Source: Alloboseaceae bacterium BT-24-1
GTDB taxonomy: Bacteria > Pseudomonadota > Alphaproteobacteria > Rhizobiales > Beijerinckiaceae
NCBI GenBank assembly: GCA_025846845.1
Contig: JAOYTL010000001.1
Location: forward strand, 310,001-374,000
Reading direction: 5' to 3'
DNA length: 64,000 nt
Below, piece by piece: positions 25,774-33,181 of the stretch; within the stretch, counting starts at the first letter, position 1; each line of letters opens with the position of its first letter. The translations under genes were made by a program, and so were the position numbers. The notes under the pieces are model-generated. The model worked only from the letters and a program-made list of their open reading frames with translations. It searched no databases and was not told where the DNA came from.

Positions 25774-26391
25774 TCAGGCTGTCGCGGAAAGGGCGGCTTT
25801 GGTGTTCAGGCGCGACCATCGCTCGGCGAGATCGAGGAAATTGCGCAGGATCGTCGCCCCGTGCTCCGAGGCGATGCTCTCGGGGTGGAACTGCACGCCA
25901 TGCACCGGCAGGTCGCGATGCGACAGTGCCATGATCATCCCGTCGCCGGATTCAGCCTCGATCGAGAGCTCGGCCGGGCAGCTTTCCCTGCGGATGACGA
26001 GCGAGTGATAGCGCGTCGCCTCGAGCGGACCGTTGATGCCGTGGAACAGGCCGCGGGCGCGGTGGGTGATGGTCGAGACCTTGCCATGCATCGGCAGGGG
26101 CGCCCGCACGACCTCGCCGCCGAAGACCTGGCCGATCGCCTGCAGGCCGAGGCAGACACCGAAGATCGGCTTCCTGTCGGCGCCTTCGCGCACGAGATCG
26201 AGGCAGATGCCTGCTTCGTTCGGCGTGCACGGGCCGGGCGAGAGCACGATCGCATCATGGTCGCCGGAGAGGGCTTCGCCGACGGAGAGCGTGTCGTTGC
26301 GGCGCACGTCGACCGTGGCGCCGAGCCCGCCGATCAGGTGGACCAGGTTCCAGGTGAAGCTGTCGTAATTGTCGATCAGCAGGATGCGCAT
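25774..26391 (-). CDS. trpG: Anthranilate synthase component II (glutamine amidotransferase)
   Basis: Supplies ammonia from glutamine to TrpE for anthranilate synthesis. The 205-aa class I amidotransferase has LIDNYDSFTWNLVHL at its start, the oxyanion and Cys nucleophile segment FGVCLGLQAIGQ, and the catalytic His-Glu pair in VQFHPESIASEHG. It heads the trpG-trpD-trpC-moaC-moeA unit. TrpE is a separate protein 11 kb away, unlike the fused TrpEG of some rhizobia. The 133-nt upstream gap holds a strong hairpin but no clear Trp-rich leader peptide. Confidence 0.96.
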   Translation of the reverse strand: MRILLIDNYDSFTWNLVHLIGGLGATVDVRRNDTLSVGEALSGDHDAIVLSPGPCTPNEAGICLDLVREGADRKPIFGVCLGLQAIGQVFGGEVVRAPLPMHGKVSTITHRARGLFHGINGPLEATRYHSLVIRRESCPAELSIEAESGDGMIMALSHRDLPVHGVQFHPESIASEHGATILRNFLDLAERWSRLNTKAALSATA

Positions 26392-26462
26392 TGCGTCGGG
26401 GCCGTCCCCACCCAGTTTCTTGGGTTTTGCACATGCCCCCGAACGCGCATGCCGGTCAAGCG

Positions 26463-26495
26463 CGAGGGCGCGGAGCTGGTTGCTCCGCGCCCTCG
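26463..26495 (-). terminator. Perfect 14-bp hairpin between the DUF1579 gene and trpG
   Basis: A stem of 14 perfect base pairs (26463-26476 with 26482-26495) with a 5-nt loop lies between two genes transcribed leftward. It sits 30 nt after the DUF1579 stop, so it most likely ends that operon, but there is no T run on either strand. A role in the trpG leader is the alternative. Confidence 0.5.
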
Positions 26496-26524
26496 ATCAT
26501 AGTCATCGGTGCCAGCGAAAGCCG

Positions 26525-27061
26525 TCACTTCACCCGGCGGTAATGCGCCGTCATGAACTGGACCCACTCGCCGTCCTCGCCCTTGCTGCGCGAGGACAGG
26601 ATGTGATGGTCCGGGCTCTTGATCTCGACGATGTCCTGATAGGCCGCGGTCTTGCCGGGCTTGGTGAAGTCGGGACCCTCGGTGTCGAGGGTCAGCACCG
26701 TGCCATCGGCGCTGCGCGTGCCGGTGTAGACCCACTGACCGCTCATCATCGAGCCGATGAAGGAGCCGACATAGCGTTCCTTCAGCGGATCGTAGCCGAG
26801 CGTGATCCGGGTCGTCGCCGGGCTGCCGTCGGGCATGCAGCCGGTACCGTCGCCGACGAGCCAGAGCCCGCCGATCGACGAGAAGGATTGCGTGCCTGAC
26901 GACTTCATCGGCGGCTGGTCGGGGCCCATCATGCACTCGGTCTCATAGGTCCATTCGCCGACGAGCTGGTGGAGCCATTCATGCTCCGCCTGGGGCTTGG
27001 ACGGCATGCAGCCGGAGAGGTCGCCCGCCTGCGGCTTGTCGAGTTCTGCTGCGTTGCTCAT
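26525..27061 (-). CDS. DUF1579 family protein
   Basis: A 178-aa protein with the DUF1579 pattern: HEWLHQLVGEWTYETECMMGPDQPP near the N-terminus, then GGLWLVGDGTG, ITLGYDPLKERYVGSFI, GQWVYTGTRSADGTVLTLDTEGP and the closing FMTAHYRRV. The fold is probably a lipocalin-like beta-barrel; biochemical function is unknown. It has no signal peptide or membrane segment. Last gene of a four-gene unit (VOC, DoxX, SRPBCC, DUF1579) next to an ECF42 sigma factor; DUF1579 proteins are recurrent neighbours of such sigma factors. Confidence 0.88.
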   Translation of the reverse strand: MSNAAELDKPQAGDLSGCMPSKPQAEHEWLHQLVGEWTYETECMMGPDQPPMKSSGTQSFSSIGGLWLVGDGTGCMPDGSPATTRITLGYDPLKERYVGSFIGSMMSGQWVYTGTRSADGTVLTLDTEGPDFTKPGKTAAYQDIVEIKSPDHHILSSRSKGEDGEWVQFMTAHYRRVK

Positions 27062-27114
27062 GGTTCTTCCTCCTTACTTTGCTTCTCTGGGGTGGACAGT
27101 CGAATGCGCTGTGG

Positions 27115-27666
27115 TCAGGCGGCGGCAGCAACCAGCTGCGGCCGCTCGGTCGCCTGCTTGAGCGCAGCGAGGCCCTGCTCGAAATCGCCGCCGACCATGC
27201 GATCCATGTTGAAGATCGTGCCCATCAGCTTGCCCATGAACGGGCAGGCGCCCTGCATGTGCCAGGTCACCAGCGTGCCGCCTTCGGATGGGGCGAGCGT
27301 GAAGGTGATCAGGTTGCTGCAGGCCATCGGGCGGGTCATGTCCAAGGTGACGGCGAGCTTCACCGGCGCCTGGACCTCGATAATGGCGAGCTCGCCGGTG
27401 CCGGCCTGCTTGTTGCCGTCGAAGGCGTAGACGGCGCCGACGCCGGAGGTCGCGCCCCTGAAGCTGCGCTTCATCGCCGGGTCCTTCTTCTCATAGGGCG
27501 ACCAGGCGCCCCATTCCTGGAAGTCCGCGAGCAAGGCGAAGATGCGCTCTGGCGTCGCCCGGATCGTCGCGGAACGGCTGACCTCGAAAAGATCGGGCTT
27601 GCGTGCGGCGACAATGAGGAGGCCGGCGACGAGGGCGAGCACGGCGATGACGATATAGGTGAGCAT
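27115..27666 (-). CDS. SRPBCC (START-like) protein with N-terminal membrane anchor
   Basis: A 183-aa protein with one hydrophobic helix (about residues 3-20) followed by a polyketide_cyc/SRPBCC domain: SRSATIRATPERIFALLADFQEWGAWSPYEKKDP, then MKRSFRGATSGVGAVYAFDG and a C-terminal helix starting near MVGGDFEQGLAALK. This fold holds a hydrophobic ligand in a deep cavity; no ligand can be inferred. It lies 30 nt after the DoxX gene and 53 nt before the DUF1579 gene in the probable sigma-factor target operon. Confidence 0.88.
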   Translation of the reverse strand: MLTYIVIAVLALVAGLLIVAARKPDLFEVSRSATIRATPERIFALLADFQEWGAWSPYEKKDPAMKRSFRGATSGVGAVYAFDGNKQAGTGELAIIEVQAPVKLAVTLDMTRPMACSNLITFTLAPSEGGTLVTWHMQGACPFMGKLMGTIFNMDRMVGGDFEQGLAALKQATERPQLVAAAA

Positions 27667-27696
27667 GGCACTCTCCTGTGTTGGGTGGGTTGAGGG

Positions 27697-28116
27697 TCAG
27701 GCGTCGAGGTGGAAGGGGATCAGGCGGCGCAGCCGCGGATCGCGCAGATACAGGCCGCCCCAGGCCAGCAGGCCGAGATAGAGGCCGAAAAAGAGATGGC
27801 TGAAGAGCGGGCTGCCGACGCGCAGATGCGTCGCCATCGCGCCGCCGAGCAGGCCGGTCAAAAGGACCGCGCCGAGCACGGACGTGCGCGGCAGCGCGTA
27901 GAGCAGGGCGATGACCAGCGTCATCACGCCAAGGCCGCGCGCCAGCTCCTGCGAGCCGGAATAGCCGAGCTGCTGCATGGTTTCGGTGACGATGGCGAGC
28001 GGCACGAGCTTGATGGCGCCGTCGAAGATCAGGAAGGCGATGACAAGGCCGCTCATGATACGCCCGGTCCAGAGCAGTCCGGCCGGGGTGTTGGTGGTCA
28101 GGGTGTCGGACTGCAT
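27697..28116 (-). CDS. DoxX-like (DoxX_2) integral membrane protein
   Basis: A 139-aa protein with four predicted membrane helices: TGRIMSGLVIAFLIFDGAI, a second containing GVMTLVIALLYAL, a third TSVLGAVLLTGLLGGAMATHL and a fourth LFFGLYLGLLAWGGLYL. This is the pattern of the short DoxX_2 family. Function is unknown; relatives are tied to redox or membrane stress. I chose ATG 28116 because GGAG lies about 6 nt upstream; an alternative ATG at 28134 adds six residues and has no clear ribosome site. Confidence 0.87.
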   Translation of the reverse strand: MQSDTLTTNTPAGLLWTGRIMSGLVIAFLIFDGAIKLVPLAIVTETMQQLGYSGSQELARGLGVMTLVIALLYALPRTSVLGAVLLTGLLGGAMATHLRVGSPLFSHLFFGLYLGLLAWGGLYLRDPRLRRLIPFHLDA

Positions 28117-28166
28117 GGAACGCTCCGATTGCATAAGGCTCTGCCGGGGCCCGCCGGCGCCGGTGC

Positions 28167-28592
28167 TTACTTGGGGGCTGAGACCAGGGCCCAGAGCACG
28201 CCGAACGGGTCGCGGTACTGGCCGTAGCGGTCGCCCCAGAACATCAGGTCGACCGGGGAGACGACCTCCATCCCGGCCTCGACGCCGCGCTTCCACCAGA
28301 GGTCGATGTCGTCGACGCGCAGGGTCAGGGTAAAGCCCTGGGGCTTCTCCCAAGCGTAGCCGTGCTCCGGATAGGGATCGCTCAGCATCAGCGAACCGCC
28401 ATTGACATAGAGGTGGATGTGCATGGTCCGGCCCTTCTCATCGACCGGCATGCGGGCCGCCTCCTCGGCGCCGAAGGCCTTCTGATAGAATTCCGAAGCC
28501 TTCACCGCGCCGTCGACGCTGAGATAGGCGACGACACCGCCGCGGGTCTCGGGCTGGGCCTGCGGCTGGATGGCTTGTGCAGTCTGGGACAT
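28167..28592 (-). CDS. VOC family protein (PhnB-like)
   Basis: A 141-aa protein with a PhnB-type VOC fold: VVAYLSVDGAVKASEFYQKAFGAEEAARMP, then HIHLYVNGGSLMLSDPYPE, VDDIDLWWKRGVEAGMEVV and the final GDRYGQYRDPFGVLWAL. PhnB-like proteins often lack the full metal set, so catalysis is unproven. ATG 28592 is the family-like start; the frame extends to 28655 without support. It is the first gene of the four-gene unit and is preceded by a putative ECF42-type promoter (28628-28654). Confidence 0.9.
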   Translation of the reverse strand: MSQTAQAIQPQAQPETRGGVVAYLSVDGAVKASEFYQKAFGAEEAARMPVDEKGRTMHIHLYVNGGSLMLSDPYPEHGYAWEKPQGFTLTLRVDDIDLWWKRGVEAGMEVVSPVDLMFWGDRYGQYRDPFGVLWALVSAPK

Positions 28593-28627
28593 TGTCGAAC
28601 TCCGATGTCGGGTTGGTCTGCTGCGAG

Positions 28628-28654
28628 GACGTTGGCGGTGCGGGTGTCCCGACA
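28628..28654 (-). promoter_or_regulatory. Putative ECF42-type promoter of the VOC-DoxX-SRPBCC-DUF1579 unit
   Basis: On the minus strand, TGTCGG (28654-28649), 17 nt, then CGTC (28631-28628), placed 36 nt before the VOC start codon. The same arrangement, extending to CGTCCTYG, precedes the YCII-sigma operon. From memory, ECF42 promoters in Streptomyces have TGTCGA at -35 and CGA/TC at -10, close to this. Assignment is by motif and context only. Confidence 0.6.
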
Positions 28655-28655
28655 T

Positions 28656-28958
28656 CGCGTGAGAAATTATTTTTGAGGCATGATCTCGCCCGTCCCATCG
28701 CTCACGCGATTGAGCCCTTGAGCGCGATGGCGCTGCCGTCAGCGAGGATGGAACCGGAGAAGCGCCAGCTTGCGGGCCTGAGCGGGCGCGAGCAGTCGGA
28801 GCCGGCGGTACTGCCGCGCAAGCTCGCGCTCAGCCTGGAGGGCGCGGATAGCGGATCGGGCTAGAGCCGGGGCTTCGCTCAGCTTGCCGTGCGGGCGCTG
28901 CGGCCGGTCAGGTCTTGCAGGTTGCCTCATAGCGGTCGTGCGGGCGGACCCGTTGGTT
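28656..28958. other. Intergenic region between the sigma-factor gene and the VOC operon
   Basis: About 300 nt downstream of the sigma gene. Apart from the promoter-like motif at its left edge, I see no gene, clear terminator or repeat. Short open frames here have no ribosome sites or recognisable products. Confidence 0.4.
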
Positions 28959-30221
28959 TCAGCCGGCCTCGGCCTGCCCGTGTTCCCGCATCAGCCGGTC
29001 GATGTGCTGGCGGATATGAGCGGCTTCGCTGGCCGAGCCGGCGAGCCCGATGGCACGGTCGAAGGCGGCGCGTGCCTCGCGGCTGCGACCGAGCTGCATC
29101 AGCAGCCAGCCCTTGAACCCGAAGAAGTAGAAATAGCCCGAGAGCTGCCGTTCCAGCGGCTCGACCATGGCGAGTGCAGCTTCGGCTCCACGCAGCTTGG
29201 CGACGGCGACGGCACGGTTGAGCGTGATCACCGGCGAGGGCTGGATGTGCTCCAGCGTGGCGTAGAGCAGGTCGATCTGGGCCCATTCGGTCTCGTCTGG
29301 CCGTGCGGCGCGGGCATGGACTCCGGCAATCGCAGCCTGGATCTGGTAGGGGCCGGGCCTGCGATGGCGCATCGCCTTGTCGACCAGAGCGAGCCCCTCC
29401 GCGATCATCTCGCGATCCCAGAGCGAGCGATTCTGGTCTTCGAGCAGGATGATCTGGCCGCTCGCGTCGAGTCTGGCCGGAGCGCGGGCGTGCTGGAGCA
29501 GCATCAGCGCCAGCAGCCCCATGATCTCAGGCTCGGTCGGGAACAGCCGCAGCAGCAGCCGCATCAGCCGGATCGCCTCCTCGCTGAAGGGGCGGCGGTG
29601 ATCGCTCTCGGCACCGCTGGCGGAATAGCCCTCGTTGAAGACGAGGTAGAGCATCGCCGCCACCGCCGCGAGGCGCTCGGCGCGCTCGACCGGCCCTGGC
29701 GTTTCGAACGGCACGTTGGCGGCGGCGACGCGCGCCTTGGCGCGGGTGATGCGCTGCTCCATCGCACTCTCGCCGACCAGGAAGGCGCGGGCGATCTGCT
29801 TCACCGTCAGCCCCGAGACGATGCGCAGTGCCAGCGCCACCTGCTGTGTCGACGGCAGATCGGGATGGCAGCAGATGAACAGCAGCCTCAGGATGTCGTC
29901 GCGGTAATGGCCGCCGTCGAGCCGCTCGGCGACCTCGCTCTCGGCATCGTCGAGATCGGAAAGCTGATCGTCTTCCGGCAGGGCCGTCTGCTTCTTCTGC
30001 CGCCTGACCTGGTCGAGCGCGACATTGCGGCCGACGAAGATCAGCCAGGCGGCCGGATCGCGCGGCGGGCCGTTCTGCGGCCAGGACTTGAGCGCCCTGA
30101 GGCAAGCCTCCTGATAGGCCTCCTCGGCGACGTCGAGATCGCGGAAATAGCGGAGCAGGGCGCTGATCGCCTGAGGGCGCGCCGAGGTCAGCGCCGCATG
30201 GATCCAGGCGATCTCCGCCAT
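28959..30221 (-). CDS. ECF42-type RNA polymerase sigma factor with C-terminal extension
   Basis: A 420-aa extracytoplasmic-function sigma factor. Region 2 covers about residues 10-75 (YFRDLDVAEEAYQEACLRAL, AAWLIFVGRNVALDQVRR) and region 4 about residues 110-170 (LRIVSGLTVKQIARAF, ESAMEQRITRAKARV). A long extension follows: a DUF6596-like part (LYLVFNEGYSA) and TPR-like helices. ECF42 members have no classical anti-sigma factor, and the extension is thought to control activity. The gene starts 2 nt after a DGPF/YCII gene, the diagnostic partner of the group, so the two form an operon. The inducing signal is unknown. Confidence 0.92.
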   Translation of the reverse strand: MAEIAWIHAALTSARPQAISALLRYFRDLDVAEEAYQEACLRALKSWPQNGPPRDPAAWLIFVGRNVALDQVRRQKKQTALPEDDQLSDLDDAESEVAERLDGGHYRDDILRLLFICCHPDLPSTQQVALALRIVSGLTVKQIARAFLVGESAMEQRITRAKARVAAANVPFETPGPVERAERLAAVAAMLYLVFNEGYSASGAESDHRRPFSEEAIRLMRLLLRLFPTEPEIMGLLALMLLQHARAPARLDASGQIILLEDQNRSLWDREMIAEGLALVDKAMRHRRPGPYQIQAAIAGVHARAARPDETEWAQIDLLYATLEHIQPSPVITLNRAVAVAKLRGAEAALAMVEPLERQLSGYFYFFGFKGWLLMQLGRSREARAAFDRAIGLAGSASEAAHIRQHIDRLMREHGQAEAG

Positions 30222-30223
30222 GA

Positions 30224-30589
30224 TCAGACTCCGGCCGGATAATAGACGGCGAGCGGGCGAACCTCGAAAGCGCCGCCCGGATTGGCCTCGCCGAGCTCGC
30301 GCGCGATGCCGAGCGCCTCGTCGAGGTCGGCGACGTCGATGATGTAGAAGCCGAGGAACTGCTCCTTGGTCTCGGCGAAGGGGCCATCGAGGATCAGCGG
30401 CGGGTCGCGGTCCTTGCGCAGGGTCGTCGCGGCCGTGGTCGGCAGCAGCCGCGCGACCGGGCCGAGCTTACCCTCCTTGGCGATGCGCTGGCGGATCTTT
30501 TCGAGGCGGCCCATGACCTCGTCGTTCTGCTCCTTCGACCAGGCCATGACGACCTCTTCGGAATGATAGCAAAGGATGGCGTAGTGCAT
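30224..30589 (-). CDS. YCII-related DGPF-domain protein
   Basis: A 121-aa ferredoxin-like-fold protein with the DGPF signature at residues 68-71 (ILDGPFAETKEQFLGFYII), the hallmark of the DGPF subfamily encoded with ECF42 sigma factors. It starts MHYAILCYHSEEVV as relatives do. Its molecular role is unknown; proposals include small-molecule binding. It is the first gene of the YCII-sigma unit, with 2 nt between the two, and has a putative ECF42-type promoter 26 nt upstream, which suggests positive autoregulation. Confidence 0.93.
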   Translation of the reverse strand: MHYAILCYHSEEVVMAWSKEQNDEVMGRLEKIRQRIAKEGKLGPVARLLPTTAATTLRKDRDPPLILDGPFAETKEQFLGFYIIDVADLDEALGIARELGEANPGGAFEVRPLAVYYPAGV

Positions 30590-30614
30590 GGGCAGCGCTC
30601 CGGTTCAGGCCAAG

Positions 30615-30641
30615 GACGTTTGGCCAGGCCGGCAGCCGACA
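30615..30641 (-). promoter_or_regulatory. Putative ECF42-type promoter of the YCII-sigma operon
   Basis: On the minus strand, TGTCGG (30641-30636), 17 nt, CGTC (30618-30615), with the -10 box 26 nt before the YCII start codon. Both elements and the spacer length are identical to the copy before the VOC operon, and the shared CGTCCTYG extends the match. The spacers differ, so this is not a simple duplication. Confidence 0.6.
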
Positions 30642-30688
30642 AGGCCGGGCGGAAAAAATCAAGCTGCGTCGATCTTCCTCCAGACGAT

Positions 30689-30793
30689 GTCATCCCGGGC
30701 GACCGAAGGGAGACCCGGGACCCATTCCGGAACCTCTTTCGGAAAGGCTCAGGCATGGATTCCGGATCTTCGCTTCGCTGCGTCCGGGATGAC
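30689..30793. repeat. Extragenic inverted-repeat element, copy 2
   Basis: A 105-nt element with ends GTCATCCCGGGC and GTCCGGGATGAC, sharing the GGGAGACCCGG block and the ATTCCGGA core with 22097-22206. It sits between the AKR gene and the YCII-sigma promoter and could isolate the two transcription units. Confidence 0.72.
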
Positions 30794-30814
30794 GGCTTGG
30801 GAGGCGAGAAGGGG

Positions 30815-31849
30815 CTAAACGGCAGGCGGGTTGAGCCGGGCGAAGCCCTCCTGGCGATGATAGGGGAAAGCCGGGTAGGGCGGAACGGTCGCGCTCGCGG
30901 TGTCGAGCCTGGCGATCTGCTCCGGCGTCAACGCCCAGCCAACGACGCCGAGATTGTCGCGCAATTGCGTCTCGTTGCGGGCGCCGATGATCACCGAGGC
31001 GACGGTCGGGCGCTGCAACAGCCAGTTGATGGCGATCTGCGGCACGCTCTTGCCGGTTTCCTTGGCGAGCGCGTCGAGCACATCGACGATGTCGTAGAGC
31101 TTCTCATCATCGACCGGTGGCCCGAAATCGGCAGTCTGGTGCAGGCGGCTGCCTTCGGGCAAGGCCTGGCCGCGCCTGATCTTGCCGGTGAGGCGACCCC
31201 AGCCGAGCGGGCTCCAGACCAGCGCGCCGACGCCCTGGTCGAGGCCGAGTGGCATCAGGTCGAACTCGTAGTCGCGGCCGACCAGCGAATAATAAACCTG
31301 ATGCGCGACATAGCGCGGGAAACCGTGCTTCTCGGCGAGAGCGAGCGACTTCATCAACTGCCAGCCGGCGAAGTTGGAGACGCCGACCTGGCGGATCTTG
31401 CCGGCGCGGACCAGCGCGTCGAGCGTCGACAGCACCTCCTCGATCGGTGTGAAGGCGTCGAAGGCATGAAGCTGAAGCAGGTCGATATGGTCAGTGCCGA
31501 GCCGGCGCAGCGCCGCCTCGGTACCGTCGATCAACCGGCTGCGCGAGGAGCCGGCGTCGTTCGGGCCATCGCCCATCGGCAGGGTCATCTTGGTCGAGAT
31601 CAGGACCTTGTCGCGCCGGCCCTTGATCGCGGCGCCTAAGACCTCCTCGGAGGCGCCGTTCGAATAGACGTCGGCAGTGTCGAACAGGTTGACCCCAGCC
31701 TCCAGGCAGATGTCGATGAGGCGGGTCGCATCCTTGGCGTCGCTGGTGCCCCAGGCGCTGAAGAGCGGGCCTTGGCCGCCAAATGTGCCGGCTCCGAAGC
31801 TGAGCGCCGGGACCTTGAGGCCGGAGCGGCCGAGATATCTGTAGTCCAT
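30815..31849 (-). CDS. Aldo/keto reductase
   Basis: NADPH-dependent oxidoreductase with a TIM barrel (344 aa). It starts MDYRYLGRSGLKVPALSFGAGTFGG, with the catalytic tetrad recognisable as Asp and Tyr in FDTADVYSNGASEEVLG, Lys in VLISTKM and His in LLQLHAFD. The C-terminal NADP-binding stretch includes VASVIIGARNETQLRDNL. It resembles the YakC/potassium-channel-beta-like AKR groups; the substrate is unknown. It lies 37 nt after an MFS exporter gene on the same strand, so the pair may be one operon under the divergent LysR gene. Confidence 0.93.
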   Translation of the reverse strand: MDYRYLGRSGLKVPALSFGAGTFGGQGPLFSAWGTSDAKDATRLIDICLEAGVNLFDTADVYSNGASEEVLGAAIKGRRDKVLISTKMTLPMGDGPNDAGSSRSRLIDGTEAALRRLGTDHIDLLQLHAFDAFTPIEEVLSTLDALVRAGKIRQVGVSNFAGWQLMKSLALAEKHGFPRYVAHQVYYSLVGRDYEFDLMPLGLDQGVGALVWSPLGWGRLTGKIRRGQALPEGSRLHQTADFGPPVDDEKLYDIVDVLDALAKETGKSVPQIAINWLLQRPTVASVIIGARNETQLRDNLGVVGWALTPEQIARLDTASATVPPYPAFPYHRQEGFARLNPPAV

Positions 31850-31886
31850 GGTTGAATTCCTTCTGCGAAGCTTTTGATAATGCTGG

Positions 31887-33074
31887 TCACTGGCAGGAGG
31901 CGGGGACGGTCTGCAGTGCCAGCCGCTCGCGCTTGTCGAGACGCAGGCTGATCACGGCCAGCGCCAGGCTCGCCAGCGGCACGAGGGCAGCGACCCAGGT
32001 CACGGCGCCGAGCCCTGGCCCATGATCGATAGTGACGCCGCCGAGCCAGGCGCCGAAGGCATTGCCGAGGTTGAAGGCGGCGATGTTGAGGCTGGAGGCA
32101 AGATTACGCCCGGCGGTCCCGGCCTTGTCGAGCACGCGCATCTGCAGGGGCGCGACGGTGGCGAAGGCCGCGGCGCCGATCAGGCCGACAAAGATCGTCA
32201 CAGCGACGGGCGAGCGCAACGCGGCCGTCATGGCGAAGAGCACGATGGCGAGCGTCGCCGTGGTCGCGAGCAGGGCGACCGGCAGGTTGCGGTCGGCGAA
32301 CTTGCCGCCGAGCATGTTGCCGACGATCAGGCCGAGGCCAAAGAGCAGCAGGATCGGCGAGACAGCTTCCTGCGAGAAGCCGGTGATCTCGACCAGGATC
32401 GGCTGGATATAGGTGAAGACCGCGAAGACGCCGCCGAAGCCGAGCACGGTCATGGCGAGGCCGAGCAGCACTTGCGGTTCGGCGAGCACGGCGAGTTCCT
32501 GGCGCAGCGGCGCGACCTCGACCTTGCCCTTGTCGGCCGGGACCAAACGAGCGAGCACCAGCATGGCGATGACTCCGATCGCGGCGATGGTCCAGAACGT
32601 GGCGCGCCAGCCGAAGTTTAGGCCGAGCCAGGCGCCGGCGGGCACGCCGAGCAGGGTCGCGATGGTGAGGCCGGTGAACATCACGGCGATGGCCGAAGCC
32701 TTCTTGTCCTCGGGGACGAGGCTGGTCGCGACGACCGAGCCGACGCCGAAGAAGGTGCCATGCGCCAGCGAGGTAATGATGCGCGCGACCATCAGCAGGC
32801 CGTAGCTCGGCGCGATCGCACAGGCGATGTTGCCGAGGGTGAAGATCGCCATCAGCAGGATCAGCACCTGTTTGCGCGGCAGCTTGCGTGTGGCGAGGGT
32901 CAGGATGGGCGCGCCGACGAAGACGCCGAGCGCATAGCCGGAGATCAGGAGGCCGGCCATCGAGACGGAGACGCCGAGATCGGTCGCGACCTGCAGCAGC
33001 AGGCCCATGATGACGAATTCGGTGGTGCCGATTCCGAAGGCACCGGCGGTGAGGGCATAGACGGCAATGGGCAT
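31887..33074 (-). CDS. MFS transporter, DHA1 (AraJ/YdhP-like) family
   Basis: A 395-aa, 12-helix major-facilitator protein. The N-terminus MPIAVYALTAGAFGIGTTEFVIMGLL is typical of the AraJ/NepI/YdhP group (the GTTEF motif), with SMAGLLISGYALGVFVGAPI, the loop motif LATRKLPRKQVL and LAHGTFFGVGS. Members export sugars, nucleosides or drugs; the substrate here is unknown. A LysR regulator is divergent with a 107-nt intergenic region, which makes it the likely regulator of this gene. Confidence 0.92.
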   Translation of the reverse strand: MPIAVYALTAGAFGIGTTEFVIMGLLLQVATDLGVSVSMAGLLISGYALGVFVGAPILTLATRKLPRKQVLILLMAIFTLGNIACAIAPSYGLLMVARIITSLAHGTFFGVGSVVATSLVPEDKKASAIAVMFTGLTIATLLGVPAGAWLGLNFGWRATFWTIAAIGVIAMLVLARLVPADKGKVEVAPLRQELAVLAEPQVLLGLAMTVLGFGGVFAVFTYIQPILVEITGFSQEAVSPILLLFGLGLIVGNMLGGKFADRNLPVALLATTATLAIVLFAMTAALRSPVAVTIFVGLIGAAAFATVAPLQMRVLDKAGTAGRNLASSLNIAAFNLGNAFGAWLGGVTIDHGPGLGAVTWVAALVPLASLALAVISLRLDKRERLALQTVPASCQ

Positions 33075-33181
33075 GGCTGGCTCCGCGCAAGGCGCATGGG
33101 AACGATCCCCGAGCAGATGGCGCGGCGCAGCTAATGGAACTAGGATGCCGGCTGTAACATCACTTGTGACTTGAGTTCACC

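Noticed and set aside
24056..26008. 650-aa open frame on the plus strand
   Set aside because: It lies opposite trpC, trpD and the end of trpG, which are certain. Composition is typical of a reverse-strand shadow.
28739..28930. Small minus-strand frame (63 aa) in the gap after the sigma gene
   Set aside because: Arg/Ala-rich, no ribosome site, no recognisable family; more likely random open frame in GC-rich DNA.
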